From positions 4,734,106 through 4,798,105 of the forward strand of contig NC_085104.1 in assembly GCF_963422355.1 (NCBI RefSeq): a stretch of DNA of 64,000 nucleotides, given 5' to 3'. Every line of letters starts with the position of its first letter. The first letter of the stretch is position 1. Source of the stretch: Corticium candelabrum. Taxonomy: Eukaryota; Porifera; Homoscleromorpha; Homosclerophorida; Plakinidae. This document shows, one piece after another, positions 12,376 to 25,700 of this stretch. The notes beneath the pieces are model-generated. The model had not been told where the DNA came from. It searched no databases and saw only the letters and a list, made by a program, of their open reading frames with translations. A program made the position numbers and the translations under genes.

Positions 12376-14090
12376 GTGGAAACCCGGTCAGGACCTATCT
12401 TGGGGTCAAACTTTCAGGCTAGTCATGGGATGATCGTGAATTTGAAAGACAGTCGAATGAACTGGATTGGAGGATTAGTGGAATTAGTTAGGTCTGTGGT
12501 AGGCAATCAATCTTGCAGCCTTGTTCTAGAGGTACAAGTTTCGATCACAGGAATGGAGTGTGTGGTTGTCATAGCCAAAGTGGTGAATAACAATGGCACT
12601 CACCTCACAGGAGCTGCCATGTTAGAACCTGATGAGGAATTGGTGACTAACACAGGAACACTGGTGGCCAGAGTGCCAGTAGATGCTTCAAAAGATAAAG
12701 TACCAGTACGGTTGATGTTCCTCCAAGGCCTCAAGTGTCTCGAGAAGGGAACAGTGTTAGGAGAATTGGAATGCGTAGAACATTCTAATACACCATTAGC
12801 ATCTACTGCCAGTTCAACTGGGCAGAAACCAGACTTAGTCCACAGGAGAAAGGAGTACTGGAGCAGATGCTATTGCTAAACAGGCAGTTGTTTTCGATGG
12901 TTCCAGTGATATGGGCCGAACAACTATTGTGAAACATCACATACCTACACCAGAAGAACGCTGTTTCAAGTATCAGCCACATCTGATACCTCACGACCTA
13001 AAACATGTGATAAAGAACTAGATTGATAAAATGTTGCGAAACAAGATAATCAGCCCATCAGCTAGTCTTTGGTCATCACCAGTAGTCTTAGTCAAAAACA
13101 AGATGGAAGTTATCGTTTTGTTTTGACTACAGAGGCCTGAATGCAATTACCACAAAGGATGCATACCCACTTCCAAGAGGGATGAAAACTTGAATTCCTT
13201 GGGCACGAGGCAACATACATTTCAACATTGGATTTGGCAAGTGGATATTGGCAGGTAGCGGTCCGTGAAGAGGACAAGGAGAAGACTGCCTTCACGACCT
13301 TGCAGGGTCATTTTGAACTTCAGGTTATGCCCTTCGGACTTTGTAATGTACCAGCCACTTTTCAACGATTAGTGGAATATGTTCTTGCCGGTTTACAGTG
13401 GGAACACTGCCTTATTTATCTTAATGATATCATTGTATTTTCCTCTAAATTTGAAGAGCACATCGAGAAATTGATAAAAGTCTTCCAGAGACTGAGAGAG
13501 GGAGGGCTAGAGCTGAAACTAAAGAAATGCTTCTTTGCTAAATCCTCGGTGAAGTACTTGGAACATATTGTGTGTCAAGAGCATTGGAACCTGACCCTGA
13601 AAAGATAAAGGCAGTAACAGAGTACCCAAGACCAGAGTCAACATCTGGATTACGCAGCTTCCTGAGATTGGCTGGCTACTACCATCGATTTATACCAGGA
13701 TTTTCATCTGTAGCAGCCCCATTATTTCAGCTGCAGCAACAAAGCCAGAACAAGCCCCTCGTCTGGACAAAGGACAGTCACCATTCATTTTGCACACTTC
13801 AGCAGAAGTAGATATCAGTTCCTAATTTCTCGGTTTAAGGTCGAATTCATTCTGACAACAGACGCAATTAATACAGGGCTTGGGAGCAGTTCTCTCCCAA
13901 ATTCAACACGGCAAAGAGAGAGTGTTTTCCTTTTCTAATCGAGTCTTACACAAGAGTGAGAAAATTATTCTACCATCAAAAAGAAGGCACTGGCCTTAGT
14001 TTGGGCAGTCAACAATTTCAGGCCATATCTGTATCGACGGCCCTTTACACTTATCACTGACCATTGTCCACTGGCATGGCTGAAGGTAGC
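12376..14090 (+). pseudogene. Ty3/gypsy pol remnant (protease/RT/RNase H), broken
   Basis: The left part (12376-12879) resembles the region between protease and RT. RT follows in frame at 13228-13604 (LDLASGYWQVAV, VMPFGLCNVPATFQRL), and the RT thumb continues in another frame at 13575-13808 (FLRLAGYYHRFIPGFSSVAAPL). A degraded RNase H (TTDAINTGLGAVLSQ, TLITDHCPLAWLK) reaches about 14090. The catalytic box reads YLND rather than YLDD, so one catalytic aspartate is lost. At least two frameshifts and several stops make it a pseudogene. It is a different family from the left-edge element. Confidence 0.88.
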
Positions 14091-14960
14091 TAGCTAGCGC
14101 TGCTAGCGAGAATTTGGCCATCGAGTGTCCATCCTGTACATGCATCCATGGTGTTTAGTACGTCGATCCTTTTCCTTTACTTATATAACTAGTCAGGGTT
14201 TAGCACATAGAAACAACGCGTACTAGTCTACATTTGCACCTGTATGTTTACCCACCAATAATCAGGCGTCTACGTAGAAGCTGGAGAGCAATTCGAAGGT
14301 GCTGGATCCATTCAGGCGCCATGCGGTGTGTATACGTGTAGCTGTACATGACTTGCAATTTGTCCGTAACATTTTGCTTGTTCCAAAGTGTTTCTGCATA
14401 GTGGTTCTGCAGTCTGACAACTTGAATTTTCAGTGTGCGTGGCTGAGCGGCCGCGGTGTTGTTGCAAAAATCACTAGTGTCGTCTTCAACAGATTTCTAT
14501 AATTCAGGGCCGAATCCAGGAATTCTTGAAAGAGGGGGTTGATCTGGTAGCAGTTATTTATAGCATTACTAATTTTCTCTTTTCTAATGAAATTATATAA
14601 AATTATTGACCACGCCTATTGGGAAAGGGGGTTTCACCCCCTTAACCCCCTCTGGATCCGGCCCTACTATTAGAATTTGGCGCTCCACGGGAATTTGCGA
14701 CGGGGAGCGTGCATTGTCCATGACAGCGAGTCTGTCTGTCAGATGAAGCGACTCGACTGACCTGTAAGGAGTCCTGGACACGCAATTCTGGAGACGCTTT
14801 GCACTTTGCTTAGCTAAACGAATGCATTGGATCAAAACCTTACCTAGCTGAGACGAGTGGGTTGGGCTAAAACCTCAGTATGCAAAACATTATCACGTGA
14901 CGAGGTACATAATTACATACACCGGCCGAGGGTGTAGCACTGTAATGTGCTTCTCTATTC
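14080..14960 (-). repeat. Dispersed repeat, copy 2 (inverted), interrupted
   Basis: The reverse complement matches 39418-39780 of copy 3. Shared blocks include GAATAGAGAAGCACATTACAG, TAATGTTTTGCATACT, TGTCATGGACAA and TGTCCATCCTGTACATG. Two extra pieces interrupt it: an unrecognised segment at about 14170-14465 and a MITE at 14505-14664. Confidence 0.83.
14505..14664. mobile_element. Short MITE with GGGCCGGATCCAG-type ends
   Basis: The left end reads GGGCCGAATCCAGG and the right end, reverse-complemented, GGGCCGGATCCAGA. G-rich and C-rich runs next to each end also pair. It sits inside the dispersed repeat copy, which would otherwise be continuous there. The transposase superfamily is not established. 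Confidence 0.7.
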
Positions 14961-15354
14961 ATTGTTTAGTTAATAAATTTGTTTGGTAAATGAATTAGTG
15001 AAATGCATTGCATAGTTACAGGGGTGTTGTTACTGGGACAACGGAGCCAAACTTGGCTCCAGACACAGATTCTCTGGCTCCAAAGGGCTCCAGTAAAACT
15101 AAAAGTTATTAATGTGTCCCTGTGCCAGAGTCCAGTCTCTGTCAATGCCATGTCAGAGTTTGGACTCTGGGTCCTGCCAGTACAAAAATTATGCTATCAA
15201 TGATCTGTATACGTAGACAAGGCTACACGGAAGATGACAGCTGACAGTACCATAGCAGCACGTGTATGCAGTATGCCAGTTGTGACCCTACTGAGCAGGA
15301 AGCCTCTGGGTGTTCAAGGGCTTTGACTCTCTCAGAGCCTTCTAGGTACGGCTC

Positions 15355-15358
<4 letters not shown>
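14961..15358. other. Gene-free stretch
   Basis: It contains clustered short CTCTGG/CCAGAG motifs (15040-15180) but no coding frame or clear element ends. Confidence 0.4.

Positions 15359-15413
<55 letters not shown>
15359..15413. repeat. (CT)n microsatellite
   Basis: 55 bases of perfect CT dinucleotide repeat. Confidence 0.99.
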
Positions 15414-15416
<3 letters not shown>

Positions 15417-16700
15417 CACGGCTCTGGGCTCGCAGCAACACCCAAATTTGGTTCCAAAATTGATGACCACCTGTAACCCAGTGGTTAGTCTACACTGTAG
15501 CTGATTGATGAGCTGTAGTTCATTTTTGCGGTATTTTTAGCCACGCTTCTAATAGCTTATACATAGCTAAATATTCATGTAAATCATGTTCCCATCATTA
15601 ATTTGGAATATCAACTTCCGGCACGTGCTGGTCTACAGAAAAAAACCACGGTTCTCGCATCTCCAGTAACATTTTTGACTGATTGTTTGAAAGTATTGTT
15701 TGCACTTTCAAACAACAAAACATTCAAAAAATTTATGAAGTTGGGTCGGGTATACGTAGCTACACAGTTCCTGTCAGTATCCTAGTAGATTGATACAGCA
15801 AAACAGCTCGATTGTGGATGAAATGTGGAGAGCAATAATCACAAAGAGTCGAGGAGAGTAATAATCACGAAATTGAGTGTCGATTGCGTCTAGAGCCACG
15901 TGTGTTGCCACACGTGCACATGCATGGTTGCACACAGTGTGCGTCGATCATTGTGGCGCCTTGGTTATCGCATGCAAACAGAGTCAGGGAGTCGGCGTTC
16001 TAGGGACGAAATATGAGCAGAGCGCGCCCGGACGTCGAACGTTTTCTCCGTATACAGTAATCAACCGTCGACGTCTGCGGTTGTTGACACGGCGTCAGCG
16101 CATAATGCAACACAAGGTTTATACATGCAGATTCCAGAAACAGCTGCAGTAGCTAAAACATATCAACACATGCATGTACATGCTCACTAGTATTGACATG
16201 AACAATGTGTTGAAAGTGCGCCAGAATATAGGTCTTCTAACGTGAAAACGCTATCTGAAACGAGCGTATCGCGTGGAATTCGTGGAGATAACGAATATCG
16301 CTGTCCACGTCGAACGCAACCATCTTTGGTAGGCGTGTTAAGGCGGGGAATTTGATGATCAAATTATTTGCTACCTTCCTGTCTCTCGGCGTCAAATATG
16401 AGTCTGCAGTCACGCACTACACGTCTGTTTCAAACTTTTAATTTGATTGCAAAGTCGCGCTTATTCAGCAGCAGCGACAAACCCAGAGATCGAAGATCAG
16501 CAGAACTTGCCGCGCCTAGTGGGACCGCCTCTGTAACAAAATCCACATCTCTAGCGCTTAGAACAACAGACAGTAATCGGTCTCCCTTCCGCTTTTGCTG
16601 GCCGAGCAAAGAAATTCTCCGCGTGCGCACAGTCATATCCTTCCGTGGAGTCGACACTACAGGAGCATCTGGTCTTCGGCTCTGAAGGAAGAGAGAAGAA
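15414..16700. other. Upstream region of the Wnt gene, no other gene seen
   Basis: There is no supported coding frame. The last part (about 16300-16700) should carry the promoter and 5' UTR of the Wnt gene. No clear TATA element was identified. Confidence 0.5.
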
Positions 16701-19508
16701 ATGATGCTGCTGAGATTGCAGAGCTGGCTTGGAAGACTGGCGACTTTCGCTCTCGTTCTGTTCGTGCCCGGACAATCACATTGGTGGTGAGAACGTAGGC
16801 TGTTACAGCTTGTTTCTAAACGTAGTATCCGATTGCTCAGCTGGTCGGACTGATTAGTTGCTGTTGCACGCGATGACTGTCAGCATCTGTGTATATACTA
16901 TAGTGTCGGCCGTGAAATCGTCGCCGTGGCCTGAGGCCCGAGCTCCGTGGTTTCCTAGCGCGCGATTGTGTGCTACACAACTATCCGACTGCATGCTGCA
17001 ATCCTCGTTCGAACGTGACGCGCACTCACAAATGTCATCTCTGACTTAGCATTTAATTTACAATCTAACTCGTGTAGGTCGGCTGGCTTGCAGCAACCCA
17101 ACGGATCCGGCTACTACAGTTGCCGTAACATTCCCGCCATCGTGAACAACGTCGAGCAGCAGCAGCTGTGCGAGACGCGGCACGACGAAATGAAGGCGAT
17201 CGCTGCCGGAGCGAATCGATCGATCCACGAGTGCCAACGTCAATTCCGGTACAGTCGCTGGAACTGTTCTGTAGTAGACCGTGACAACACGGTGTTCGGT
17301 CACATTCTATCCCGAGGTGAGTCTGGTGAACTAGAATTTCGTGGAAATTCGTGCACAGTGCATGCAGCATGCTGACTCTAGTACGATTTTTTTGGGAGGG
17401 AGATGCAACACGTAACAGCTGGACATGTGGTTGTGTGTTGTTGTGTAAGCAGACATTGACTCACCGTACTTTTTGTGTACACACTGATCGCGAGTTTCTG
17501 GTGACAGCTAGAACGGTGACGTCGATCTGGGTTAGATGGGAATAAACCGTGAGCTTGCATCGGACTCTCATGGTATTGTGTGTCTGATCGGATCTCTTGT
17601 TATGTATGCTGACAGGAATAAGAGAGACCGCATTCATATACGCGTTGACGGCAGGAGGAGTGGCACACGCCGTCACGGAAGCGTGCAGCCGCGGCGAGCT
17701 CGTCTCGTGTCGGTGTGCTCGTAAGTATCCGCCACCTCACAAGGATTTCTCATGGGGTGGCTGCCTGCAGAATATCAACTTTGGCATCGGTGTTTCGCGA
17801 GAGTTCGTCGATGCTCGGGAAACAGGCAGCGATCCGAGGACCAAAATGAACGAGCACAACAACGAGGCTGGCAGGCTGGTAGGTTGCATTTGCAGAAAAA
17901 TTGTGAGGTGAAGCGTAAATTGTTGAACTGATCGTGGACGGGAAGGAACGTAGCTTGAAACTGTGCAAGACTTGTAGAATAGTAGCTGGAAATTTTAGGC
18001 GGCGGCCTGCAGCTGGGCGGGGCGTGGTGTTGGTCGCGTGACGGGCACGCGCCGCCGTTATCCCCAGCTATTGTACTACAACCAGTAGCGTCATCACGGC
18101 GCCAATGTTTGCACCAAATAAATATTGATTCGTAGGAGATACAGTAAACAGACCTTGACGTAAGCGCCATCTTGCAGCTTGTAGCTTTAGCAATGCTGAT
18201 GAGTTTAGCTGACTGTTAGACAAATGATTGCAATCTCAAATACACAACGTGGAGCTCTAATAGCTGATGTGGAGCAATACAGTACAAGGTGTGTATTTTT
18301 CTGACTCCTGATGTGGGTTATCCATGACATCTGATTTGATGACTGAGATGTCAATATATCTGCTGATTAATTAATTCAGACGCTGCTATAGCTAATATCT
18401 ATATGCCTCCAGGGCTGACTGTGTTCAGCATAATTTCAGACATCATCTTATTATAATATCTGGTGCCAACTCTGATTGAATAGAATAACAATGGCAGATC
18501 AGCAACTATAATTATAGTATCATCTGTTTTCTTTTTCTAAACCTTCACTAGTTGTTATATTTGAACGAGTATATGGCATTCAAATATTAAAATGGAAGCT
18601 TGCATGTGCATCAGCCTGGCAGAGTCAGGTAGTAACTTACTGATGATGCACAACTTCTGCTGCTTGTAATGTAATGACCAGGATATGTGCAGTGATGAAT
18701 TTGTAATAGCAGGAATTTATGCTATTCTGTGCTTTTGGAATGTGGGTTGTGCAGGTATCCTGATTATAATGCTATTGAGAACTTGTTTTGTCTCTAGGCT
18801 GTGAAGTCTCTCATGATTCGACGCTGTAAATGTCATGGAATTTCTGGCAGTTGCAGCACAAAGACCTGTTGGCAAGAACTTCCCAACTTTGAGAAAGTTG
18901 GAAACAAGCTACATGAATTATATCAACAAGCAAAGACTGTTGTGCCATTTATGATTGGCAGAGACACAGGACTGCGAGTGAGAACGTTGATGCATTGCTA
19001 TGTGTCACATTCTAATTGCTAATTAATTTTCAGATGAAGAACGACATCTCAAAAACTCCAAAGAGTGAAGATCTTGTATATCTAGAAAAGTCTCCTAATT
19101 TTTGTCACAGCAACAGTGTCTTTGGCTCATTGGGCACGGCTCGTCGGTATGTATTATAGTATTCTATAATTTGTACAGGACTTGTACATAGCAACTGATT
19201 GTTTTAGACAATGTAACTTGACTGGACCCGGAAATTGTGATTACATATGCTGCGGAAGAGGTTATGAGAACGTTACAGAGACAGTGAAGACAATTTGCAA
19301 CTGCCAATTTGAATGGTGTTGCAGAGTTCGCTGTGACAAGTGCAGCAAAACTGTTGCCAGATATCAGTGCAAATCAGAGCTATCAGATGTTACTGAAGTA
19401 CATACAACTGATAGTGTCGCTAGTAGTTTGAAGAACAACAAGAAAAAGCAGAAACAGAAGGGCAAAAGGAAGGGCAGAAAGAAAAACAAACGAAAGCAAT
19501 CTGTGTAG
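16701..19508 (+). CDS. Wnt ligand, complete, 393 aa, with basic C-terminal tail
   Basis: Six exons join in frame: 16701-16786, 17078-17316, 17616-17878, 18798-18977, 19034-19146 and 19208-19508 (394 codons with stop; GT-AG throughout). Exon 1 encodes a hydrophobic signal peptide ending near VPGQSHWW. Wnt hallmarks follow: [14 protein letters not shown] (exon 2), [13 protein letters not shown] and CSRGELVSC (exon 3), [16 protein letters not shown] (exon 4), and the cysteine-rich end [11 protein letters not shown]...CCRVRCDKC (exon 6). Ser212 in CHGISGSC is the position palmitoleoylated by Porcupine in known Wnts and is intact. Length and cysteine pattern are normal up to the last cysteine. After it comes a 45-residue tail whose final 25 residues hold 15 Lys/Arg. 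Usual Wnts end within a few residues of the last cysteine. The subfamily cannot be assigned by eye. The next gene starts 245 bases downstream on the same strand. Confidence 0.97.
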
Positions 19509-19753
19509 TCAAATAGCTGTATTTTTTATTGAATGAAGGCACAAGAGTGTGATTCTTATACTAAGCTTGTAGCTTAGTTGCTATGAGAAATGGTAATGAC
19601 TGTACCTCTACTGCAAGATTGTGGTGTGCACACAACTGTGGGGGATTTCCCTCTTTATATCCGCGAATATCCGGGACTCCAAGTCTGGCTTGTTCTGATT
19701 GGTCACGCCAACCTGTCAGGCGAGTTTGAACTGTGACGGTACAGTGTACTGTG

Positions 19754-22700
19754 ATGTCGGTTTACAAAGAGAATGCGCCAGGTTGTTTATCCTTGACACA
19801 TTCCCCTAGTCTTCCGGAGCTAGGAAGGTGAGTATTAGAGTTTAGCTAGAGGCGGTCAGTATTCCTAGCAGCGAATAAATTGCTTAGAAAAGTCACAATC
19901 TACAAAGCGGAGCGCTAGTCTGCGTTCGTATGCCGCTGAGATATTATTATTTGCGTGGTCTTAGCTAACGAGATCGATCATACATCGGTACTGTGCGATC
20001 AGGGACTGGCAGATGTAAGATTTTAGTTGTTTAGCCAGTTGTAAAAAATTTAGACTAGAGTATACAATAGGGTAAGCGGGACGTAGTACGGTAGAATTCG
20101 TCTAATTATAGCTAAGCTATACTATAGAAGGCGCGGTGTGCTTAGCTAATAGGGTACTGTACAACACAAAACGAACGAGTTGCGTGTATGAACTAGCCGC
20201 TTGTTTTATATAACATCAGAGTGATAGCAAGTTCAGTTGAGTATACGTTTTCTAGAACTCCGTAGTACTTGACCCATCTGTGTTTCAATTAATAGTTATG
20301 AGTTATAGACAATAACTATAGTAAATGTGCTGCAGTGTTGTAAAATTTAACTAAATGCTCTCTTCTAGTAGACTGTGTCTCATAAACTTTCCACTGCATG
20401 CGCGCATAATATTAAGAGTTTTCTGTAGTTTCAATGCACTACAGAATTTGCTTGTTGTGTGAGCATGTTGATATGAAAGAAACATCTTTTTATTTGTGGT
20501 CATTTATTTTGTACAGTTTGTTACCAGACAGCTAGATGTTTCTTTTGCTTATCAGTTCTAAGGAGTGACTATTTTATTGCTGTAATATGTGCATTTTATC
20601 TCTGAGTCTAAAAAGCACTAGACATACTTGACATAAATTAATTAAGACACTAATCTAACAGCATGATATGTTTTGCTACCACTATCTATAGCAATACTGT
20701 CCTACACAATGACTGCCAGACACCAGAGGGCAAGAAAAGGAGGCGATTTGTGAGAAAACAATTTTTGTCTATAAGCATAGGGTACGACACACATTGGTTG
20801 GTGACAGGGTCGCCTTCGTTTGAGAAAAAGGAAACCTGCTGAACCATCTGGTGATCAAGCTGACACTCTTAGTCTTTGCTCTATCTCTAGTCTTGCAAGC
20901 ATTTCAAGTGTTTCCAGTATACGAAGTGTCAAAGTAAGCTCATATTGCCTGACTCACAGCTGTTTGTGGCTATGAAATATTTTTGTTTGTTTACAGAGCA
21001 AGACACCACTCAGTAGAGTAACAGCACACTTTGCTCACTTAGTTGCTAGTTCACCACCAATACGAGCTTTAAAGGTTGGGATTACTACAATATAATTCAC
21101 TGCCTGAGTTGTCTAATGTTTAATTTATTAATAAAATATTAATTATATCACATTAGAATGAATACTGTACATTCAATTTTATTTGTATAATATCTTAAAT
21201 AATTGCTTGTCTAGAATGGCACATCAGTTATCAATTACTTTAGACTTGGCTTTTCAGTTAGTGGCTGTAGATCAAACAACATTTAGTGTAATTTGGTTTA
21301 CAATTATACAGTGTTCTTCCCAGAAATCTTAGAAGGCAGAGCGGAATACTCCTTGAAGTGGGCGTTACCCAATGCCACGCCCAATGGCAGTTAAAACTAT
21401 ATTTTGCAGATCAATGAGGCTCAACTGTGTCAAGCTTTAGAAATTTCGTTGTCCTTGCTTGACAGTGCGCGGGTTGCTTCTATAGAGACAGCTGATTCAT
21501 GGCACGTGCGGCTTTCATGCTCTAGTTGACTTTGGCAAGTGATTGTTTTACATGGGATATTAATCTAGATAGCTTTACCTAGTGCACATCTTTTAGTCCT
21601 AGATTGTGTCTTTCAACAAAGAGAGCACAGCAATGACTGTGTTTCCTTTTCTGCCTCATTACAGCTAAAAGCCATGGCCAGGATATCATTTAGTCACTGG
21701 CGATCTACTCCAGTCATCTTGTGCTTCATCAGTTGCCGCTCGTTTTCTTTCAACAATGCAGGTGTTGTTATCTTCGACAGCGTTGCTTGTAAAAAAGACT
21801 CAATAGTTCTCTGCGACGCCCACATGACACGTGCACTTTGCTGACATGTATACGTATATACCCACTTGCACGTGAACACCAGCTGCAAAAGCATGGCTAA
21901 GGCTGCATGCCTGGGTGTAAAAAAGTGTTAAGTGTTTTACACAATTAGTCCGCACAATTAGATGCGACCTGCTGTCTTAGTTAATTAATTTAATAAGCTT
22001 ACTTTGAGATCCTCAAGTCTTGGCATCTGGATGATCTGCTTTACCTAAAAGCTTAATTGCTTAGAATAAGGCAGAGCGGCCCGCTCTGCCAAAACATTCT
22101 GGGGAGAACACTGCAATACAAATGAATTTTATTGTTTCTTAGAGAACATTTGACGGTGAAAACTCCAATCCATCCAAGAAGGCATTTAAGCGCTATCACA
22201 GTCCTGAAGTGAAGTACAAACCACGAGAAAAGAAGGTGTCACTGATTGCAGACGAGTACACAAGTATAATGCACAAGCCAAGTTGTTTTGGTTGTTATGA
22301 TTGTATAGTGTTGGGTTGAAACTATTGAAAATTCTGAGAATTTTAGTACATCAGACATCAAAAGACAAGAGGTACTTTTTATGAAGAACGTCTATGACTT
22401 TAGTTGATATTTTTATTTTTATATTAATTAATGTTTATCTATTAGGCTATTCATGAATTGGTCACAACTGAAGAAGTGATGAGAGATGATCTGACGAGTG
22501 TTGTTGAGGTGGATATCATATTAACTTTTTTGACTAATGATACTATTGTGATAATATAGCTGCTGTTATTGTTGGACAGTGTATGTTTCATCCTCTCAAG
22601 AAAATTACGTTGTTGACTGCAGAAGAGCACAGTGCACTGTTTGGATGTATTGATGAGCTGCTACCACTTCATAAAGGTATATTGATCGATTACTACATGT

Positions 22701-25700
22701 CCATACTACCTTACTGCTCCTCGTGTTTTTCAAAACTAATTCTCTTTGAGACTCCAAGTATAATTTAGAATTTTTTACGAATCCTAAATTTTTAAGGTCT
22801 TGATGTGCAGTACTTGTCATTTTTCAATTTAATTATTTGTGTATTTATTCTTTGAAACTGATTCAATTCTCTAAACATTTCGAGTTGGCATCCTGAGCTG
22901 CATACTTATGTCTAGTGGCCATTTTTGACGATGTTTCATGCACACGCACAAATACCAAAAGCCCGGACAACTGACAATTTTTTTGAGACCAAAATATTAT
23001 GTTTTCTGTTATTCTATTGTTTTTGAAAGCAAAAAAATTGAAAAGATTATTACTCAAAAGACATTAGGAGCAGTAGGGTATAAGGCAGGGAGTAAATTAC
23101 TAATACCCTATCGTTGCTATGATCAACAGCACAACACAGCCGGTTTCATTAATGCGCAGATGATTTGATATGCCTTTAAAGGTGCGGGGTTATGTTTGGA
23201 CATGTGCACTGCATCCCTTTGAAAAGGGTGCATGTTTTCAAACACTCAGTAACCGCGAGCGAGGGCTTAGACGCTCTAATTTGCACTGAAGGCAAAGCTA
23301 AAGCTGACTGAAGTCTCTCTATAGCCTGAATTGGAACGATCAAGACGTTGCAGTATGAGGTTGCATTAGACTGTGACTCTGATAGCTAAATTTTAGGCTT
23401 TTAGATGTAGTACTTGGAGTTTTTTTTCTAAAACCTCAAACTGAGGTTGCTACACTGCAGTTTTGGTAAAATTCGACAAGCACCCTCACACTTTGAGCCA
23501 GATCAGAGTTCCTTACACTCTGCACGTGACCAAAAAGCACATGTCACATTCCCATATGTGGCATCTACCGTAGTCACATCTTTCTCTCCGAGTAACTAAG
23601 CGCACTCAGTTCACAGTGAGCACCAAACGTTTGTATTATGTAAAGCTTACACTGTTGCTGTTCTCGTCAATCGACACCTAAATAGCCAGTTTTGCAGTAG
23701 TTTTTGTCTATTGACCTTTGCACATACTTAGCATATGAACATCATTTGAAGGGCTTACTGGCGATCAAAACTGATTTTCTTGCCAGAACACTTGAATATA
23801 TGTTACATACAATAGCTACAACACAAAAACTACGTCACTTGACTCAACTTGAGATCGGCTCAAGTGCGCATGTCCGAGTGTGACCTTGCACCTTTAATGA
23901 CTTACAGTGCTCACCGTTCTCTAGTTGCCAGTAGAAGCCTGTAAAGTGGGGACATGACTGTGGTGCATAGCCATGTTGACTGATGATGTCATGAGTTCAT
24001 GATGTGTAAATTGTATTATACGTGGATCTTCCAGATGTAGACTTGGACATGGCTGACATTGAACCTTACCGTTTTGAGCCTGAGCGTAGAGTAGTTGATG
24101 ATTCTTGGGCATAACTGTGCGGTGTGTAGCCATGGTGACTGATGGCATCATGACTTCATGATGCGTAAATGCTATTATACGTGGATGTAGACTTGGACAC
24201 GGCTGACATTGAACCGTATGTTTTGAGCCTGAGCGTAGAGTAGTTAATGATCCTTCGAGTACGGAAGATGCAGATAGTACGGAAGATCTAGATGGTGATG
24301 ACAGAAGAGGATCAACTGAAGATGGAGAGAGAGTGGGCAAAATGGAGTGGTGTAGCTGTGGAACGTGCGGTATTATGCCTACCGGTAAAGAATGCGCCTT
24401 TGTTGCCAAGAAATGAACAAACGAGACTGGATGTTGCATGGTTTACATTGCATCACTCAGCACAAATATTTTGCTTTTGTGTGCCTAAATAGAGGGGTGC
24501 TGTACACAGTGGCGGTGGCAATGGTTGAAGTGAGACAGGATTCTATCACGGAGCCACTAACATGCATGTTAGTACTGTGGTAGAGCATACTATACTGAAG
24601 TCGTTTGTGCGATGTAAGTACTTGATATTCCAGGTTGCTGAGGTTGCCATCTTACCGTCGGTTTACATACTGGGTACACAGAAAAATGGGCAGGAGAGTG
24701 AGAATAGTGATACCAGCATGTGTTGTGACCTATCAGAAGGCATTTTCTTGAAGAAACTGGGGAATATGTTGGATTTCAAGAAAGTTTTGTTGGGCCACAG
24801 TGGCCAGTCAGTGTAAATGTTTTTAGGTGGCTAGCATCAGAATCTGCTTTTGTAGTTTTCTGTAACTGTTTCCTTTGGTGGTCTAGGGCATGTTTCAATA
24901 TCGATTAGGGGGTATAGAGGCTTGTGGTGGATAAGCTTTCTTAGTCTTCAGTGACTCATGGGTGGTGCTTCTTCTTTCAAGAACTGCAGCTAGCATATCA
25001 TTAAGGTATCCAAAAGACTTTGGCTCCATTATGGGTTTTGCAATGCATTGCTTTTTGGCTTTAGGAAAGACAACTTTGTACTTCTTTTGTTCATGGGCTG
25101 TTGCAGCTTGGCTTCTGTCAACATTATTGTTGTGATCCAGAGCTGTCATTTGGGTTCAAGCAATCATTCCTTTGTAGCGAAAGTGCAGCCTTTTGGGACA
25201 GTACTTTAGTAAAAGGAAGTGGTACACTTCAACAATTCCAGTATAACAAAATTGATTAATTAAAGGAACATTTTGGCCACATGCGTTAGCACATTGCGCC
25301 CCGCATACATTGAGACATTTGACACATTTGCAGAACGAGATATCCTTACGTATGCTTTTAACCGATTAAATGATAAATTGTATCGGACGCGTTTGTAACT
25401 TTTTTGATTGGGACTCCCAACTTCTAGAATATCTACCCTAGATTGCAGTTTGCAAAGCGTGCTGTTTGGTTCAGTAGCTGAAACACTTCTGCACAACTTA
25501 CTCATACTTATCAAGCCGGCAACGCTTTTCTATCATGATGGTGACAATGGTTTTCTCGCCATCATGTGTAACATCACGTGACACCGACAACAATCCGTGA
25601 TTCCACGGAAGCGTGGTAGATGCCGAAACAGATCGCTGATACCGCTTGCTAGCCTCAAACATCCAGACCAGAGAAGCGCACAGACTCTAGTCTGGACCAA

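Noticed and set aside
15223-15463. Arg-Glu or Ser-Leu repeat frames across the CT repeat
   Set aside because: Simple-sequence translation only.
15014-15480. Possible MITE with GTTACAGG ends around the CT repeat
   Set aside because: End similarity is short and patchy; no target duplication.
16368-16685. Plus frame of 105 codons upstream of the Wnt start
   Set aside because: No signal, no family resemblance, no splice link to the Wnt exons; likely 5' flank.
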